DNA of 64,000 nucleotides from Leifsonia sp. Leaf264. Its GTDB lineage: Bacteria; Actinomycetota; Actinomycetes; Actinomycetales; Microbacteriaceae. This document shows positions 10,773 through 19,312 of this stretch, piece after piece. The position numbers were made by a program, and so were the translations under genes. Numbering within the stretch: the stretch's first letter is position 1; each line of letters begins with the position of its first letter. The DNA is taken from assembly GCF_001422325.1 (NCBI RefSeq), contig NZ_LMMR01000001.1, positions 683,256 through 747,255 on the forward strand. Direction: 5' to 3'. Below the pieces are notes generated by a model. It saw only the letters and a list, made by a program, of their open reading frames with translations, was not told the DNA's origin and did not search any database.

Positions 10773-10778
10773 ACGGTA
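10773..10778 (-). promoter_or_regulatory. -10 box of a leaderless uppS transcript
   Basis: TACCGT on the minus strand, 7 nt before GTG 10765. Confidence 0.5.
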
Positions 10779-10826
10779 GTGCACGAGCCGCGCCGCCCTC
10801 ACAGCGGGGCGTGATGCCCGCTGTCG

Positions 10827-10832
10827 TAGGCT
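10827..10832 (+). promoter_or_regulatory. -10 box of a leaderless hemolysin III-family transcript
   Basis: TAGGCT, 6 nt before ATG 10839; no Shine-Dalgarno is seen. Confidence 0.55.
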
Positions 10833-10838
10833 GGGCGC

Positions 10839-11645
10839 ATGAGCGCCGTCGACCCCCGCGAACCCCAGGATGTGCGCGAGCACCTCGATGAGCCCCGAGC
10901 GGAACTGAGCGGCTCGGACGCCGCTGTGGCGACCGATGAGGACCTCGGCCCCGACCTGCCGAACATCCCGTTCCTGGATGCCTCTCCGGCCAATCCCGAC
11001 GACGTCAAGCCGACCTGGCGCGGCTGGATCCACGCAGGGACGTTCCCCCTTGCCCTGGTGCTGGGGATCGTGCTGATCTGCCTCGCCGATGGTCCGTGGG
11101 CCCAGTGGTCGTCTGCAGTGTTCGTGCTCACCTCGCTGCTGCTGTTCGGCAACTCGGCGCTGTACCACCGCTTCGACTGGCAGCCGCGCACCAAGGTGAT
11201 CCTGAAGCGCATCGACCACGCCAACATCTTCCTGCTCATCGCCGGAACCTACACGCCGCTGGCCGTGTTGGCCCTGCCGCCCGAGAAGGGCTGGCTCCTG
11301 CTCGCACTCGTCTGGACGGGAGCCCTCCTGGGCATCGGCTTCAGGGTCTTCTGGATCGGCGCCCCGCGCTGGCTCTACGTCCCCATCTACATCGCGCTGG
11401 GCTGGGCGGCGATGATGTACATCGTCGACCTGCTGAACGCCAACGTGGCGATGATGGTGCTCGTCGTCATCGGCGGGTTGCTCTACACGGGCGGGGCCAT
11501 CGTCTACGCACTGAAGAAGCCCAACCCGTGGCCGGGGCGGTTCGGCTTCCACGAGATCTTCCACACCTGCACGCTGTTCGCGTTCCTGTGCCACTGGACG
11601 GCCGTGCTGCTGATCGCACTCGCTCCCGCCTACCACGCGGGATAG
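10839..11645 (+). CDS. Hemolysin III / PAQR family membrane protein
   Basis: 268 residues. A hydrophilic N-terminus of about 60 residues is followed by seven hydrophobic segments. Family-defining elements are FGNSALYHRF, KRIDHANIFLLIAGTYTP and the late FHEIFHTCTLF, which together supply the Ser, Asp and three His residues forming the proposed metal-dependent hydrolase site of the PAQR/YqfA superfamily. The hemolysin name is historical; the likely role is membrane lipid homeostasis. It is divergent from uppS and convergent, with a 6-nt gap, to the next small gene. Confidence 0.9.
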   Translation: MSAVDPREPQDVREHLDEPRAELSGSDAAVATDEDLGPDLPNIPFLDASPANPDDVKPTWRGWIHAGTFPLALVLGIVLICLADGPWAQWSSAVFVLTSLLLFGNSALYHRFDWQPRTKVILKRIDHANIFLLIAGTYTPLAVLALPPEKGWLLLALVWTGALLGIGFRVFWIGAPRWLYVPIYIALGWAAMMYIVDLLNANVAMMVLVVIGGLLYTGGAIVYALKKPNPWPGRFGFHEIFHTCTLFAFLCHWTAVLLIALAPAYHAG

Positions 11646-11651
11646 CGGCAG

Positions 11652-11993
11652 CTACCTCGGTTCGTCGCCCGGAGCCGCGGGATCGCCGGCCTGCGTCGTC
11701 GGCACCGCCGGCGCCGCATCGGGGTCGGCGTCGGGGTCTGCGGCATCCGTCGTCGCCATCTGGGCCTCGGCCTGCTCGAGCAGCAGCTTCTCGCGGATCT
11801 GGTCGCGGTAGTTCACCCGACGCACGCGCCGCACCATGTCGATGATGAGCAGCACCGTGGCCACGGCCACGAAGAAGGTGGCGATGAAGCCGACCACGCC
11901 CGGTGTGATGAGGTCTTCATCGGGAGGAGTCGGCGCCGTCGTCTCGATGACGACGGATGCCCGTACCAGCAGGTCGGTGATGCTCACGAGCAC
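11652..11993 (-). CDS. Small single-pass membrane protein, unknown
   Basis: 113 residues. A short extracytoplasmic N-terminus rich in Thr/Pro is followed by one transmembrane segment (about 32-53, VVGFIATFFVAVATVLLIID), a basic RRVRRVNYRDQIREKLL helix and an acidic Asp/Ala/Pro-rich tail. GTG 11993 is chosen because AGGAG is 9 nt upstream; the longer TTG start at 12002 would sit directly on that AGGAG. TAGGCT at 12023-12028 (minus strand) is a plausible -10 box. I do not recognise the family; it is encoded divergently from DUF4307. Confidence 0.75.
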   Translation of the reverse strand: MLVSITDLLVRASVVIETTAPTPPDEDLITPGVVGFIATFFVAVATVLLIIDMVRRVRRVNYRDQIREKLLLEQAEAQMATTDAADPDADPDAAPAVPTTQAGDPAAPGDEPR

Positions 11994-12079
11994 GCGTGAC
12001 AACTCCTTGAATCGCTCTTGTTAGCCTAGAGACCCAGCTTAACCTTTGCGGGGCACGTGTCCCGACAGCCAGGAGCTCC

Positions 12080-12475
12080 ATGACCACCCAACTCGACGCG
12101 CGCTACGGACGTACGCGCACGCGGCGCCGACGCGACGGCTGGATCATCGGCATCGTCGCGGCGGCCTTCGTCGTGGTGTTCGCCGCCTGGGTGGTCTGGG
12201 CCGGCCTCGACGGCGCGAAGCCCACCATCGACGCCCAGGACACCAAGCACACCATCATCGACGCCCGCACTGTGAGCGTGACGTTCGAGATCTCGATGCC
12301 GGCTGGCACCACGGCGAGCTGCGCCGTGCAGGCGCTGAACGAGGACTTCTCCATCGTCGGCTGGAAGGTCGTCGACATTCCTGCGGCGTCGGTGTACACG
12401 CGCTCGTTCACCGAAGAGGTGCGCACGTCACGCCAGAGCAACACGGGTTTGATTTCGAGCTGCTGGGCGACCTAA
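12080..12475 (+). CDS. DUF4307 membrane-anchored protein
   Basis: 131 residues. Tyr/Arg-rich N-terminus (RYGRTRTRRRRDG), one transmembrane segment (about 22-42, IIGIVAAAFVVVFAAWVVWA) and an extracytoplasmic beta-rich domain with VSVTFEISMPAGTTASCAVQAL and a final SSCWAT; the two Cys may form a disulphide. This matches the actinobacterial DUF4307 family, which usually sits just before greA, as here (Rv1081c-like next to Rv1080c). AGGAG lies 4 nt before ATG 12080. Function unknown. Confidence 0.88.
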   Translation: MTTQLDARYGRTRTRRRRDGWIIGIVAAAFVVVFAAWVVWAGLDGAKPTIDAQDTKHTIIDARTVSVTFEISMPAGTTASCAVQALNEDFSIVGWKVVDIPAASVYTRSFTEEVRTSRQSNTGLISSCWAT

Positions 12476-12562
12476 CATGGCTCATTCGCCCCGACGGTCA
12501 CGTTGGGGCGTCATTCTTATCCGCAGCACCATCTGAGCAGTACACACTTCTCGAGGAGAAAC

Positions 12563-13054
12563 ATGTCGCAGGACGCATCCGTCACGTGGCTCACCCAGGA
12601 GGTCTACGACCGCCTGAACAACGAGCTGCAGACCCTCAGCACCACGGGGCGCCAGGAGATCACCGACCGCATCCAGTCGGCGCGCGAGGAGGGCGACCTC
12701 AAGGAGAACAGCGGCTACCACGCCGCCAAGGAGGAGCAGGGCAAGCAGGAGGCGCGCATCCGTCAGCTCACCGAGCTGCTCCGCACCGCCGAGGTCGGCG
12801 AGGCGCCGGAGAGCCACGGTGTCGTCGAGATCGGCACCATCATCACGGCCACCATCGCGGGTGACGAGACGACGTTCCTCATCGGCAGCCGCGAGATCGC
12901 CGAAGGCAGCGAGCTCGACGCCTACAGCGAGCAGAGCCCGCTCGGCGCCGCCATCATCGGCCTCGCCGTCGGCGACTCCACCAGCTACACGGCCCCCAAC
13001 GGGCGCGAGATCGCCGTGACCATCACCGCCGTCGAGACCTGGACCGGGCAGTAG
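12563..13054 (+). CDS. greA: Transcription elongation factor GreA
   Basis: Rescues backtracked RNA polymerase by stimulating transcript cleavage. 163 residues. The N-terminal coiled coil runs from about residue 10 to 80 with the tip DRIQSAREEGDLKENSGYHAAKEEQ carrying the conserved acidic D/E pair, and the C-terminal FKBP-like domain contains SPLGAAIIGLAVGD. ATG 12563 is chosen because GAGGAG is 5 nt upstream; an extension to 12503 has no such site and would add non-conserved sequence. Confidence 0.96.
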   Translation: MSQDASVTWLTQEVYDRLNNELQTLSTTGRQEITDRIQSAREEGDLKENSGYHAAKEEQGKQEARIRQLTELLRTAEVGEAPESHGVVEIGTIITATIAGDETTFLIGSREIAEGSELDAYSEQSPLGAAIIGLAVGDSTSYTAPNGREIAVTITAVETWTGQ

Positions 13055-13094
13055 CAGCGCAGCTCGTCCGTCCGTCCGTCCGTCACATCCGTCA

Positions 13095-13154
13095 CCGAAC
13101 TGCCCACTTCCGCCAGTGCGAGGCCCTCGCCACTAGCGGAAGTGGGCAGTTCGG
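13095..13154. repeat. 60-nt REP-like hairpin downstream of greA
   Basis: A perfect 19-bp inverted repeat, CCGAACTGCCCACTTCCGC (13095-13113) and its complement (13136-13154). The 22-nt interior is also largely self-complementary with one bulge, so almost the whole 60 nt can fold. A CGTC tandem repeat (13066-13085) precedes it. It sits between convergent greA and ilvA, and may act as a terminator or be a dispersed REP/MITE-like element. Confidence 0.65.
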
Positions 13155-13194
13155 CGTTTGGGGGGCAGGGATGCGGCGCGGCGCGCGCCGTGCG

Positions 13195-14466
13195 TCAGAC
13201 TATGCGCGGGTCGTAGCCGGCAGCACGCAGGGTCTCGACGACGAAGTCCTTGTGCGCCGGTCCCCTGGTCTCGATCGACAGCTGCAGCTCGACGTCGCTG
13301 ATCTCGCGACCGGCACCGTGCCTGGTGTGCAGCACCTCGACCACGTTGGCGTTCGCGGCAGCGACGAGCTCGGCCGTGCGCGCGAGCTGGCCGGGGCGGT
13401 CGGGAAGCATGATCGAGATCGTGAGATAGCGGTCGGATGCCGCCAGGCCGTGGCTGATCACGCGCTGCATGAGCAGCGGGTCGATGTTGCCACCGGAGAG
13501 GATCGCGACGGTCGGCCCGTCGGCCGTCACGGCGCCCGAGAGGATCGCGGCCACGGAGACTGCTCCGGCCGGCTCGACGACGAGCTTCGCGCGCTCCATC
13601 AACACGATGATGGCGCGCGCCACGTCGTCCTCCGAGACCGTGACGATCTCGTCGACGGTGTCGCGGATGATCTCGAAGTTCAGGTTGCCCGGCCTGTAGA
13701 CGGCGATGCCGTCGGCGATGGTCGGCACGACGGGGATGCTCACGGGCTCCCCCGCGGCGAGGGAGACGGGGTACGGCGCCGCGTTGGCCGCCTGCACGCC
13801 GACGATGCGCACGCTGCGTCCCGTCGCGAGCGACTGCTGGCGGATGGCACTAGCGACGCCCGAGGCGAGACCGCCTCCGCCGATCGGCACGATCACGGTG
13901 TCGACATCCGGAACCTGCTCGAGGATCTCGAGCCCGAGGGTTCCCTGGCCGGCGACGACGTCGGGGTGGTCGAACGGCGGGATGAGCACAGCGCCCGACT
14001 CCGCGGCGAACGCTGCGGCGGCCTCGAGGGTCTCGCCGATGACGTTGCCGCGCAGCACGACGTCGGCCCCGTAGTCCCGGGTGGCCTCGAGCTTGGGCAA
14101 GGCGACGCCGACGGGCATGAAGATCGTGGCCCGGATGCCGAGCTCCCGTGCCGCGAGCGCAACGCCTTGGGCATGGTTGCCGGCGGATGCCGCGACGACG
14201 CCGCGGGCGCGCTCCTCGTCGCTCAGCGACGACAGCCTGTTGAACGCCCCGCGCAGCTTGTAGGAGCCCGTGCGCTGGAGGTTCTCGCACTTCAGGAACA
14301 CCGGCGCACCGAGCACCTCGGCGATGTGACGCGAGGTCTCGACGGGAGTGATGCGCACGACTCGCGCGACGGTGGCGCGCGCCGCCTCGAACTCGGCGAG
14401 CTGCGGCCCCGCGATGGTGCCGGCCGCTCCGGTCGAGGCGAGCGGGGTGTTCGCGGAATCAGGCAT
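13195..14466 (-). CDS. ilvA: Threonine ammonia-lyase (threonine dehydratase)
   Basis: PLP enzyme converting threonine to 2-oxobutanoate and ammonia, the first committed step to isoleucine. 423 residues. The PLP lysine is in ENLQRTGSYKLRGAFNRL, the phosphate loop is GGGGLASGVA, and a single C-terminal ACT-like domain begins near TISIMLPDRPGQLARTAEL. One ACT domain and this length fit the TdcB/short IlvA group rather than E. coli IlvA with two regulatory domains. It overlaps the 3' end of the upstream AI-2E gene by 8 nt, so the two are cotranscribed. Confidence 0.95.
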   Translation of the reverse strand: MPDSANTPLASTGAAGTIAGPQLAEFEAARATVARVVRITPVETSRHIAEVLGAPVFLKCENLQRTGSYKLRGAFNRLSSLSDEERARGVVAASAGNHAQGVALAARELGIRATIFMPVGVALPKLEATRDYGADVVLRGNVIGETLEAAAAFAAESGAVLIPPFDHPDVVAGQGTLGLEILEQVPDVDTVIVPIGGGGLASGVASAIRQQSLATGRSVRIVGVQAANAAPYPVSLAAGEPVSIPVVPTIADGIAVYRPGNLNFEIIRDTVDEIVTVSEDDVARAIIVLMERAKLVVEPAGAVSVAAILSGAVTADGPTVAILSGGNIDPLLMQRVISHGLAASDRYLTISIMLPDRPGQLARTAELVAAANANVVEVLHTRHGAGREISDVELQLSIETRGPAHKDFVVETLRAAGYDPRIV

Positions 14467-15682
14467 CCGTCGTGTCGTCCTTTCGATAGCCCGGGCGGGG
14501 CTGGGGAACCGTCTGCCACAGCATCGACTGCGGTAGCGCCGGTTCGACCGGGGGTCTCGTCTTCCAGACCCCGCTGGAAATGTACCGCACCATGACGTTC
14601 ATGACCGCCGCCACCGGGACCGCGAAGAGCGCTCCGGGGATGCCGGCGAGCAGGGATCCCGTCGCCACCACGAGTACGACGGCCAGCGGATGCACCTTCA
14701 CGACGCTGCCCACGATGAGGGGTTGGAGCACGTGGCCCTCGAGCTGCTGTACAGCCAGGACGACGACGATCATCCAGAAGGCGATCCACGGTCCGTTGTA
14801 GACGAGGGCGATGACCGCCGCCAGCGTGCCCGTCACGACGGCGCCGACGATGGGGATGAACGAGCCGAGGAAGACCAGTACGGCGATGGGAATGGCCAGG
14901 GGCACCCCGAGCAGGAAGGCGCCGAGGCCGATGCCCACGGCGTCGATCGCCGCCACCAGCACCTGCACCCTGGCGAAGTTGGTGAGAGTGGTCCAGCCCG
15001 CGATGGCGGCGCCGTCCACGGCCGCCCTGGCCTTCTTCGGGAACAGGCTGACGATCCAGCGCCAGATCCCCCTGCCGTCGATGAGGATGAAGAGCAGGCT
15101 GAACAGGGTGAGGAACAGCCCGGCCACCAGGTGTCCGATGGAGGATCCGAGCGACAGCGCGCCCGACACGTAGACCTCGCTGTCCTGCTGGATGCCGGCC
15201 CAGGCCTGCGCGATCCAGTCGTTGATCTCGCGTTCGCTGAGCTCCAGCGGAGAGGCGAGCAGCCACGCCTTCAGATCGTCGAACGATTCGACGGCGCGTC
15301 CGGCGATGTCGCTCGCTCCACGTTGGATCTGGGTGATCACCAGCACCAGCAGGCCGGCGACCACGACGAGGGTGCCGAGCATCGCGACGGCGATGGCCAG
15401 CCACGCCGGCCAGCGGTGGTGCCGAAGGAAGCCGACGAAGGGAACGAGCAGGGCGGCCAGGAGCACGGCCACGAACAGGGGGATGACGATCAGTCGCAAC
15501 TGGATGATGAGGAAGATCAGCACCGCCACGACGGCGCCGATCACCAGCAGGCGCCACGACCAGCCGCCAGCCAGGCGTACTCCGTCGGGGATCGACGACT
15601 CGACGCTGAAGGGGGGTTCCGCCTCAGGCTTCCGTCGCCCGAACGGCCACCACCCGCGCTGCTCACCCGAAGATTCGCTCAT
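14459..15682 (-). CDS. AI-2E family transporter (YdiK/TqsA/PerM type)
   Basis: 407 residues with an N-terminal cytoplasmic stretch and about eight hydrophobic segments in the usual pattern: two pairs at about 44-100, a long soluble helical region (115-190), then the C-terminal bundle with GVPLAIPIAVLVFLGSFIPIVGAVV, the family signature. These proteins are poorly characterised; autoinducer-2 export or ion transport has been proposed. The ATG has a leaderless-type TAGACT 6 nt upstream. It is followed by ilvA with an 8-nt overlap. A second paralogue begins at 63186. Confidence 0.9.
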   Translation of the reverse strand: MSESSGEQRGWWPFGRRKPEAEPPFSVESSIPDGVRLAGGWSWRLLVIGAVVAVLIFLIIQLRLIVIPLFVAVLLAALLVPFVGFLRHHRWPAWLAIAVAMLGTLVVVAGLLVLVITQIQRGASDIAGRAVESFDDLKAWLLASPLELSEREINDWIAQAWAGIQQDSEVYVSGALSLGSSIGHLVAGLFLTLFSLLFILIDGRGIWRWIVSLFPKKARAAVDGAAIAGWTTLTNFARVQVLVAAIDAVGIGLGAFLLGVPLAIPIAVLVFLGSFIPIVGAVVTGTLAAVIALVYNGPWIAFWMIVVVLAVQQLEGHVLQPLIVGSVVKVHPLAVVLVVATGSLLAGIPGALFAVPVAAVMNVMVRYISSGVWKTRPPVEPALPQSMLWQTVPQPRPGYRKDDTTDA

Positions 15683-15688
15683 CGGTTC

Positions 15689-15694
15689 AGTCTA
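15689..15694 (-). promoter_or_regulatory. -10 box of the AI-2E/ilvA transcript
   Basis: TAGACT on the minus strand, 6 nt before ATG 15682; leaderless layout. Confidence 0.5.
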
Positions 15695-15771
15695 TGGTCG
15701 CTGATGCCGCCAGCTCGGGCTCGCCGGCGCGCATCGCCGGTGTCGGCACCGACTGTTATCGTCGCAGGACC

Positions 15772-16977
15772 ATGCCTGAGTCCGTCTCTCCAGCCCTCGC
15801 TCGCCGCATCGCTCTCGCCGCCCAGGGCTTCGGCCGGCCGCGGCCGGCATCCGTCGGCACCCGCCAGTTGAACGGCGTCATCGACAGGCTCGGACTGCTG
15901 CAGCTCGACTCCGTGAACGTCTACGAGCGCTCGCACTACCAGCCCGTGTTCGCCCGCCTCGGGGCCTACGACAAGGCCCGACTGGACAGGCTCACCTTCC
16001 CGACGCGCGGCGGCTACGTCGAGTACTGGGCGCATGAGGCCGCCGTCATCCCCGTCGACACCTGGTCGTCGTGGCGCTGGCGCATGGAGGACTACAGGGC
16101 CTACTTCGGCGGCCGCGATTCCTGGGCCGCGGCGAACCCGCAGATGCTCGAGTGGCTGGTGAAGGAGCTCGCGGCCAACGGCCCGATGGCTGCGAGTGCG
16201 ATCGAGCACGACTCGAACGTCCGCCGCGGACCGTGGTGGGGCTGGTCCGACGTGAAGCGCGGGCTCGAGGTGCTGTTCCGCCAGGGCGACGTCGTGTCGG
16301 CCGGACGCACCAGGTTCGAGCGCACCTACGCCCTTCCGCAGCAGGTGCTGCCTGCCGCGGTCATCGAACGGGAGGTGCCGCGGCACGAGGCCCACGTGCA
16401 GCTCGTCGAGCGGGCTGCTGCCGCCCATGGCATCGGCACCGAGAAGGACCTCGCCGACTACTACAGGCTCAAGCGTGCCGACACCAAGGCCGCCATCGCC
16501 GAGCTCGAGGAGGCCGGAACCCTGGTGCCGGTTACGGTCGACGGATGGCGCTTCCCGGCGTGGCTGCACCGCGACGCCAGACTCCCCCGCCGTGTCCAGG
16601 CCGCAGCGCTGCTGTCGCCCTTCGATCCCGTGGTGTGGGAGCGCGCGCGCACCGAGCGCATGTTCGGGTTCCACTACCGCATCGAGATCTACACGCCGGC
16701 CGAGAAGCGGATCTTCGGCTACTACAGCCTGCCGATTCTCCTCGACGACGCCCTCGTCGGACGCATCGACCTCAAGAACGACCGGCAGGCGAAGGTGCTT
16801 CGGGTGCAGTCGGCCTGGCTGGAGGAGGGAGTGCCAGCGGCATCGGTTCCCGAGATCGCCGCCAGGGTGGCCGGGGTGCTGCACGAGATCTCGGGGTGGC
16901 AGGCGCTCGACTCGATCGAGGTCGTCGGTCGCGGCACGCTGAGCGCGGCGCTGGAGGCGGAGCTGGCGTCACGCTGA
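15772..16977 (+). CDS. YcaQ-type DNA glycosylase / winged-helix protein
   Basis: 401 residues of the HTH_42/YcaQ superfamily, whose E. coli and Streptomyces (AlkZ) members unhook interstrand DNA crosslinks and alkylated bases. The expected QxD catalytic motif is present as LLQLDSVNV near residue 43, followed by YERSHYQPVFARLG and a WAHEAAVIP block, then winged-helix repeats and the C-terminal FHYRIEIYTPAEKRIFGYY domain typical of the family. ATG 15772 is chosen because TATCGT lies 9 nt upstream; a longer frame from 15694 lacks support. Actual glycosylase activity is inferred. Confidence 0.85.
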   Translation: MPESVSPALARRIALAAQGFGRPRPASVGTRQLNGVIDRLGLLQLDSVNVYERSHYQPVFARLGAYDKARLDRLTFPTRGGYVEYWAHEAAVIPVDTWSSWRWRMEDYRAYFGGRDSWAAANPQMLEWLVKELAANGPMAASAIEHDSNVRRGPWWGWSDVKRGLEVLFRQGDVVSAGRTRFERTYALPQQVLPAAVIEREVPRHEAHVQLVERAAAAHGIGTEKDLADYYRLKRADTKAAIAELEEAGTLVPVTVDGWRFPAWLHRDARLPRRVQAAALLSPFDPVVWERARTERMFGFHYRIEIYTPAEKRIFGYYSLPILLDDALVGRIDLKNDRQAKVLRVQSAWLEEGVPAASVPEIAARVAGVLHEISGWQALDSIEVVGRGTLSAALEAELASR

Positions 16978-16986
16978 AGCGTTTCG

Positions 16987-17024
16987 GGCGGTCGCTTCGC
17001 TCTGCCCTCGACAAGCGGCGATCC
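16987..17024. repeat. Bipartite extragenic repeat, copy 2
   Basis: GGCGGTCGCTTCGC (16987-17000) and GCGGCGATCC (17015-17024), 14 nt apart; the same blocks occur at 1683-1722. It lies between the convergent YcaQ-type and htpX genes, followed by a GC-rich imperfect hairpin near 17041-17062. Confidence 0.5.
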
Positions 17025-17071
17025 CAGATCCGCTCGCTGAGGCCCGCGCGGAGCGCGCGGCCGAAGCGCTG

Positions 17072-17944
17072 CTAGAACTGCCCGCCGATGGTCTGCAGGC
17101 GCTCGATGCGCTCCTCGAGGGGCGGGTGGGTGCTGAACAGCTTGGCGATACCGCCGCCGGCGAGCGGGTTCGAGATCCAGAGGTGCGCCATCGAGCTGTT
17201 CTGCTTCTGCATCGGCCTGCCGTAGGCGCCGAGCTTGGCTAGGGCGCTGGCGAGGGCCTCGGGGTGGCGGGTGATGAGCGCCCCGGTCGCGTCGGCGAGG
17301 TACTCCCGCTGGCGGGACACCGCCGCCTGCACGAGGCCGGCGACGAGCGGGGCGATCAGCATGGCGACGAGTCCGAAGACGAGCACGACGGGATTGTTGT
17401 TGTCGCGCCCGCGGCCGAAGAAGGCCATGCGCAGGAACATGTCGGCGATGAAGCCGACGGCGACCACCAGGCCGAACACGATCATGGAGACGCGGATGTC
17501 GTAGTTCTTGACGTGCCCCATCTCATGGGCCATGACGCCCTCGAGCTCGGAGTCCTCCATCAGATCGAGCAGTCCGGTGGTCGCGGCCACGACGGCGTGC
17601 TGCGGATCGCGGCCCGTCGCGAAGGCGTTGGGGGCCGGGTCATTGACGATGTACACCTTCGGCATCGGCAGTCCCTGCGAGATGGCGATGTTCTCGACGG
17701 TGCGCCAGAGTCGCGGGTTGTCGGCCTTCTCGATCTGCACGCCGCCGGAGATGGCGACGGCCTGGGAGGCGGCGAAGAAGTACTGGAAGATCGCGTAGGC
17801 GAGGGCACCGACGATGGTGACGACCACGATCGTCGGGCTGTCGTAGACGTATCCGGCCAACCATCCGAGTCCGGCGATGATCGCGATGAACAGGATGATG
17901 ATGACGACGGTGTTGCGCTTGTTCTTGGCTATGGCGCTGTACAA
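17072..17944 (-). CDS. htpX: Membrane zinc metalloprotease HtpX (M48B)
   Basis: 290 residues. Degrades misfolded membrane proteins. Two N-terminal transmembrane segments (about 12-30 and 34-56) precede the catalytic MAHEMGHVKNYD (HExxH), and two further hydrophobic segments (about 156-178, 190-210) precede the distal glutamate region REYLADATGAL. The start is a TTG at 17944 with GAGG 4 nt upstream; no better in-frame ATG or GTG precedes the first helix. It follows lemA by 22 nt, a common pairing for M48 proteases. Confidence 0.93.
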   Translation of the reverse strand: MYSAIAKNKRNTVVIIILFIAIIAGLGWLAGYVYDSPTIVVVTIVGALAYAIFQYFFAASQAVAISGGVQIEKADNPRLWRTVENIAISQGLPMPKVYIVNDPAPNAFATGRDPQHAVVAATTGLLDLMEDSELEGVMAHEMGHVKNYDIRVSMIVFGLVVAVGFIADMFLRMAFFGRGRDNNNPVVLVFGLVAMLIAPLVAGLVQAAVSRQREYLADATGALITRHPEALASALAKLGAYGRPMQKQNSSMAHLWISNPLAGGGIAKLFSTHPPLEERIERLQTIGGQF

Positions 17945-17966
17945 GGGGCCTCAGGGCTCCTGACGG

Positions 17967-18533
17967 CTAGAACTGGACGCGCGGGGGCTCTGCGATGGCC
18001 GCGGCATCCGCGACCTCGAAGAAGTCCCGCTCGGAGAAGCCGAGGCGCTTCGCGAAGACGTTGTTCGGGAACACCTTGATCTTGGTGTTGAGCTCGCGCA
18101 CGCCGCCGTTGTAGAACCGGCGCGCCGCCTGGATCTTGTCCTCGGTGTCGACGAGCTCGGCCTGCAACTGCAGGAAGTTCTGGCTCGCCTGCAGCTGAGG
18201 ATAGGCCTCGGCGACGGCGAAGATCGACCTGAGCGCCTGCTGCATGTGGTTCTCAGCGGCGGATGCCTCGACGGGGCCCTGCGCCGAGAGGGTCTCGGCC
18301 CGCGCACGGGTCACCGACTCGAAGACGCCGCGCTCGTGCGCCGCGTAGCCCTTGACCGATTCGATCAGGTTGGGGATGAGGTCCGCCCGGCGCTTCAGCT
18401 GCACCGTGATGTCGCTCCACGCCTCATCCACCCTCACGTTCAGCGTGACGAGGGAGTTGTACGTCGCCCAGAGGTAGAGGCCGACGATGGCGACAAGGAC
18501 GACGACGACGATGAGGGGAATGAGCCATTCCAT
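17967..18533 (-). CDS. lemA: LemA family protein
   Basis: 188 residues. One N-terminal membrane anchor (about 5-26) starts with MEWLIPLIVVVVL, followed by the long helical LemA core: NVRVDEAWSDITVQLKRRADLIPNL and LQAELVDTEDKIQAARRFYN. LemA proteins are membrane helical-bundle proteins of unknown activity, often encoded with M48 proteases. ATG 18533 is chosen because AAGGAG lies 8 nt upstream; the frame stays open to 18656 but that extension is not conserved-looking. First gene of a lemA-htpX operon. Confidence 0.94.
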   Translation of the reverse strand: MEWLIPLIVVVVLVAIVGLYLWATYNSLVTLNVRVDEAWSDITVQLKRRADLIPNLIESVKGYAAHERGVFESVTRARAETLSAQGPVEASAAENHMQQALRSIFAVAEAYPQLQASQNFLQLQAELVDTEDKIQAARRFYNGGVRELNTKIKVFPNNVFAKRLGFSERDFFEVADAAAIAEPPRVQF

Positions 18534-18644
18534 GGCGAGGACTCCTTGGGCGTGAGAGGCGCGATCGCGCGACTCCTTCATCCTAAACGGGGCATACTCG
18601 GCTCGCAGCGCGTTCCCATCACTCTCCAAGCAACACGGCAGGCG

Positions 18645-18650
18645 TAGGCT
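18645..18650 (+). promoter_or_regulatory. -10 box of the tetR (18659) transcript
   Basis: TAGGCT, 8 nt before GTG 18659; leaderless layout. Confidence 0.5.
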
Positions 18651-18658
18651 CTGCACTC

Positions 18659-19312
18659 GTGAGCGAGAGAGCGGCCGAGACCCCGGAGGACGCCGGCCCG
18701 CGTCGGCGCGGACGCCCTCGCCTCGGCGCCGCAGGCGACTCCAGGGCGCGGATCGTCACCGCGGCCGAGCGCGAGTTCTCAGCTCGTGGCTACGACGCGA
18801 CGTCGCTGCGTGCCGTGGCCAGGCGCGCCGGCGTCGACGCGGCGCTCGTGCACCACTACTTCGACGACAAGGCCGACCTGTTCGCCGAGGTGATCGCCGC
18901 TCCCCTGCGCCCCGACCGCGCCATCAAGGCGGTCCTCGCCGGGCCCCGCGAGGACATCGGCGTGAACATCGTGCGGTTCCTGCTCGAGGAGTTCGAGAAG
19001 CCGGCCGTGCGTGCCCGTGGCACCGCCCTCATCCGATCCGTCGTCGGAACCGACGGCACGAACCTGCTGCGCGACTTCCTCGTGCGCGAGGTGTTCCGGC
19101 GCATCGCGGCCGCGCTCGACACCCCCGACGCCGATCTGCGGGCGACACTCGCCGCATCGCAGATCGTGGGGATCATGCTGACACGCTACGTCCTGCGCCT
19201 GGAGCCGCTCGCCAGCGCCCCCATCGACGACCTCGTCGCCCGTCTCGGGCCGGCGGTGCAGTGGCACCTGACCGGCTTCCCCCTTGACGGAGCCGTCACG
19301 GCAGGCGAATAA
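18659..19312 (+). CDS. TetR-family repressor of the adjacent ABC exporter
   Basis: 217 residues. N-terminal TetR helix-turn-helix: the domain starts at about residue 25 (SRARIVTAAEREFSARGYDA), and the recognition helices are TSLRAVARRAGVDAALVHHYF. The C-terminal two-thirds are the ligand/dimer domain. GTG 18659 is placed 8 nt after TAGGCT. It ends 8 nt before the ABC ATPase gene, and an 18-bp palindrome lies between them, so it probably controls the exporter. The inducing ligand cannot be read from sequence. Confidence 0.9.
   Translation: MSERAAETPEDAGPRRRGRPRLGAAGDSRARIVTAAEREFSARGYDATSLRAVARRAGVDAALVHHYFDDKADLFAEVIAAPLRPDRAIKAVLAGPREDIGVNIVRFLLEEFEKPAVRARGTALIRSVVGTDGTNLLRDFLVREVFRRIAAALDTPDADLRATLAASQIVGIMLTRYVLRLEPLASAPIDDLVARLGPAVQWHLTGFPLDGAVTAGE

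Noticed and set aside
13171-14595. 474-codon open frame on the plus strand opposite ilvA
   Set aside because: Antisense shadow with repetitive Arg/Gly/Asp composition.
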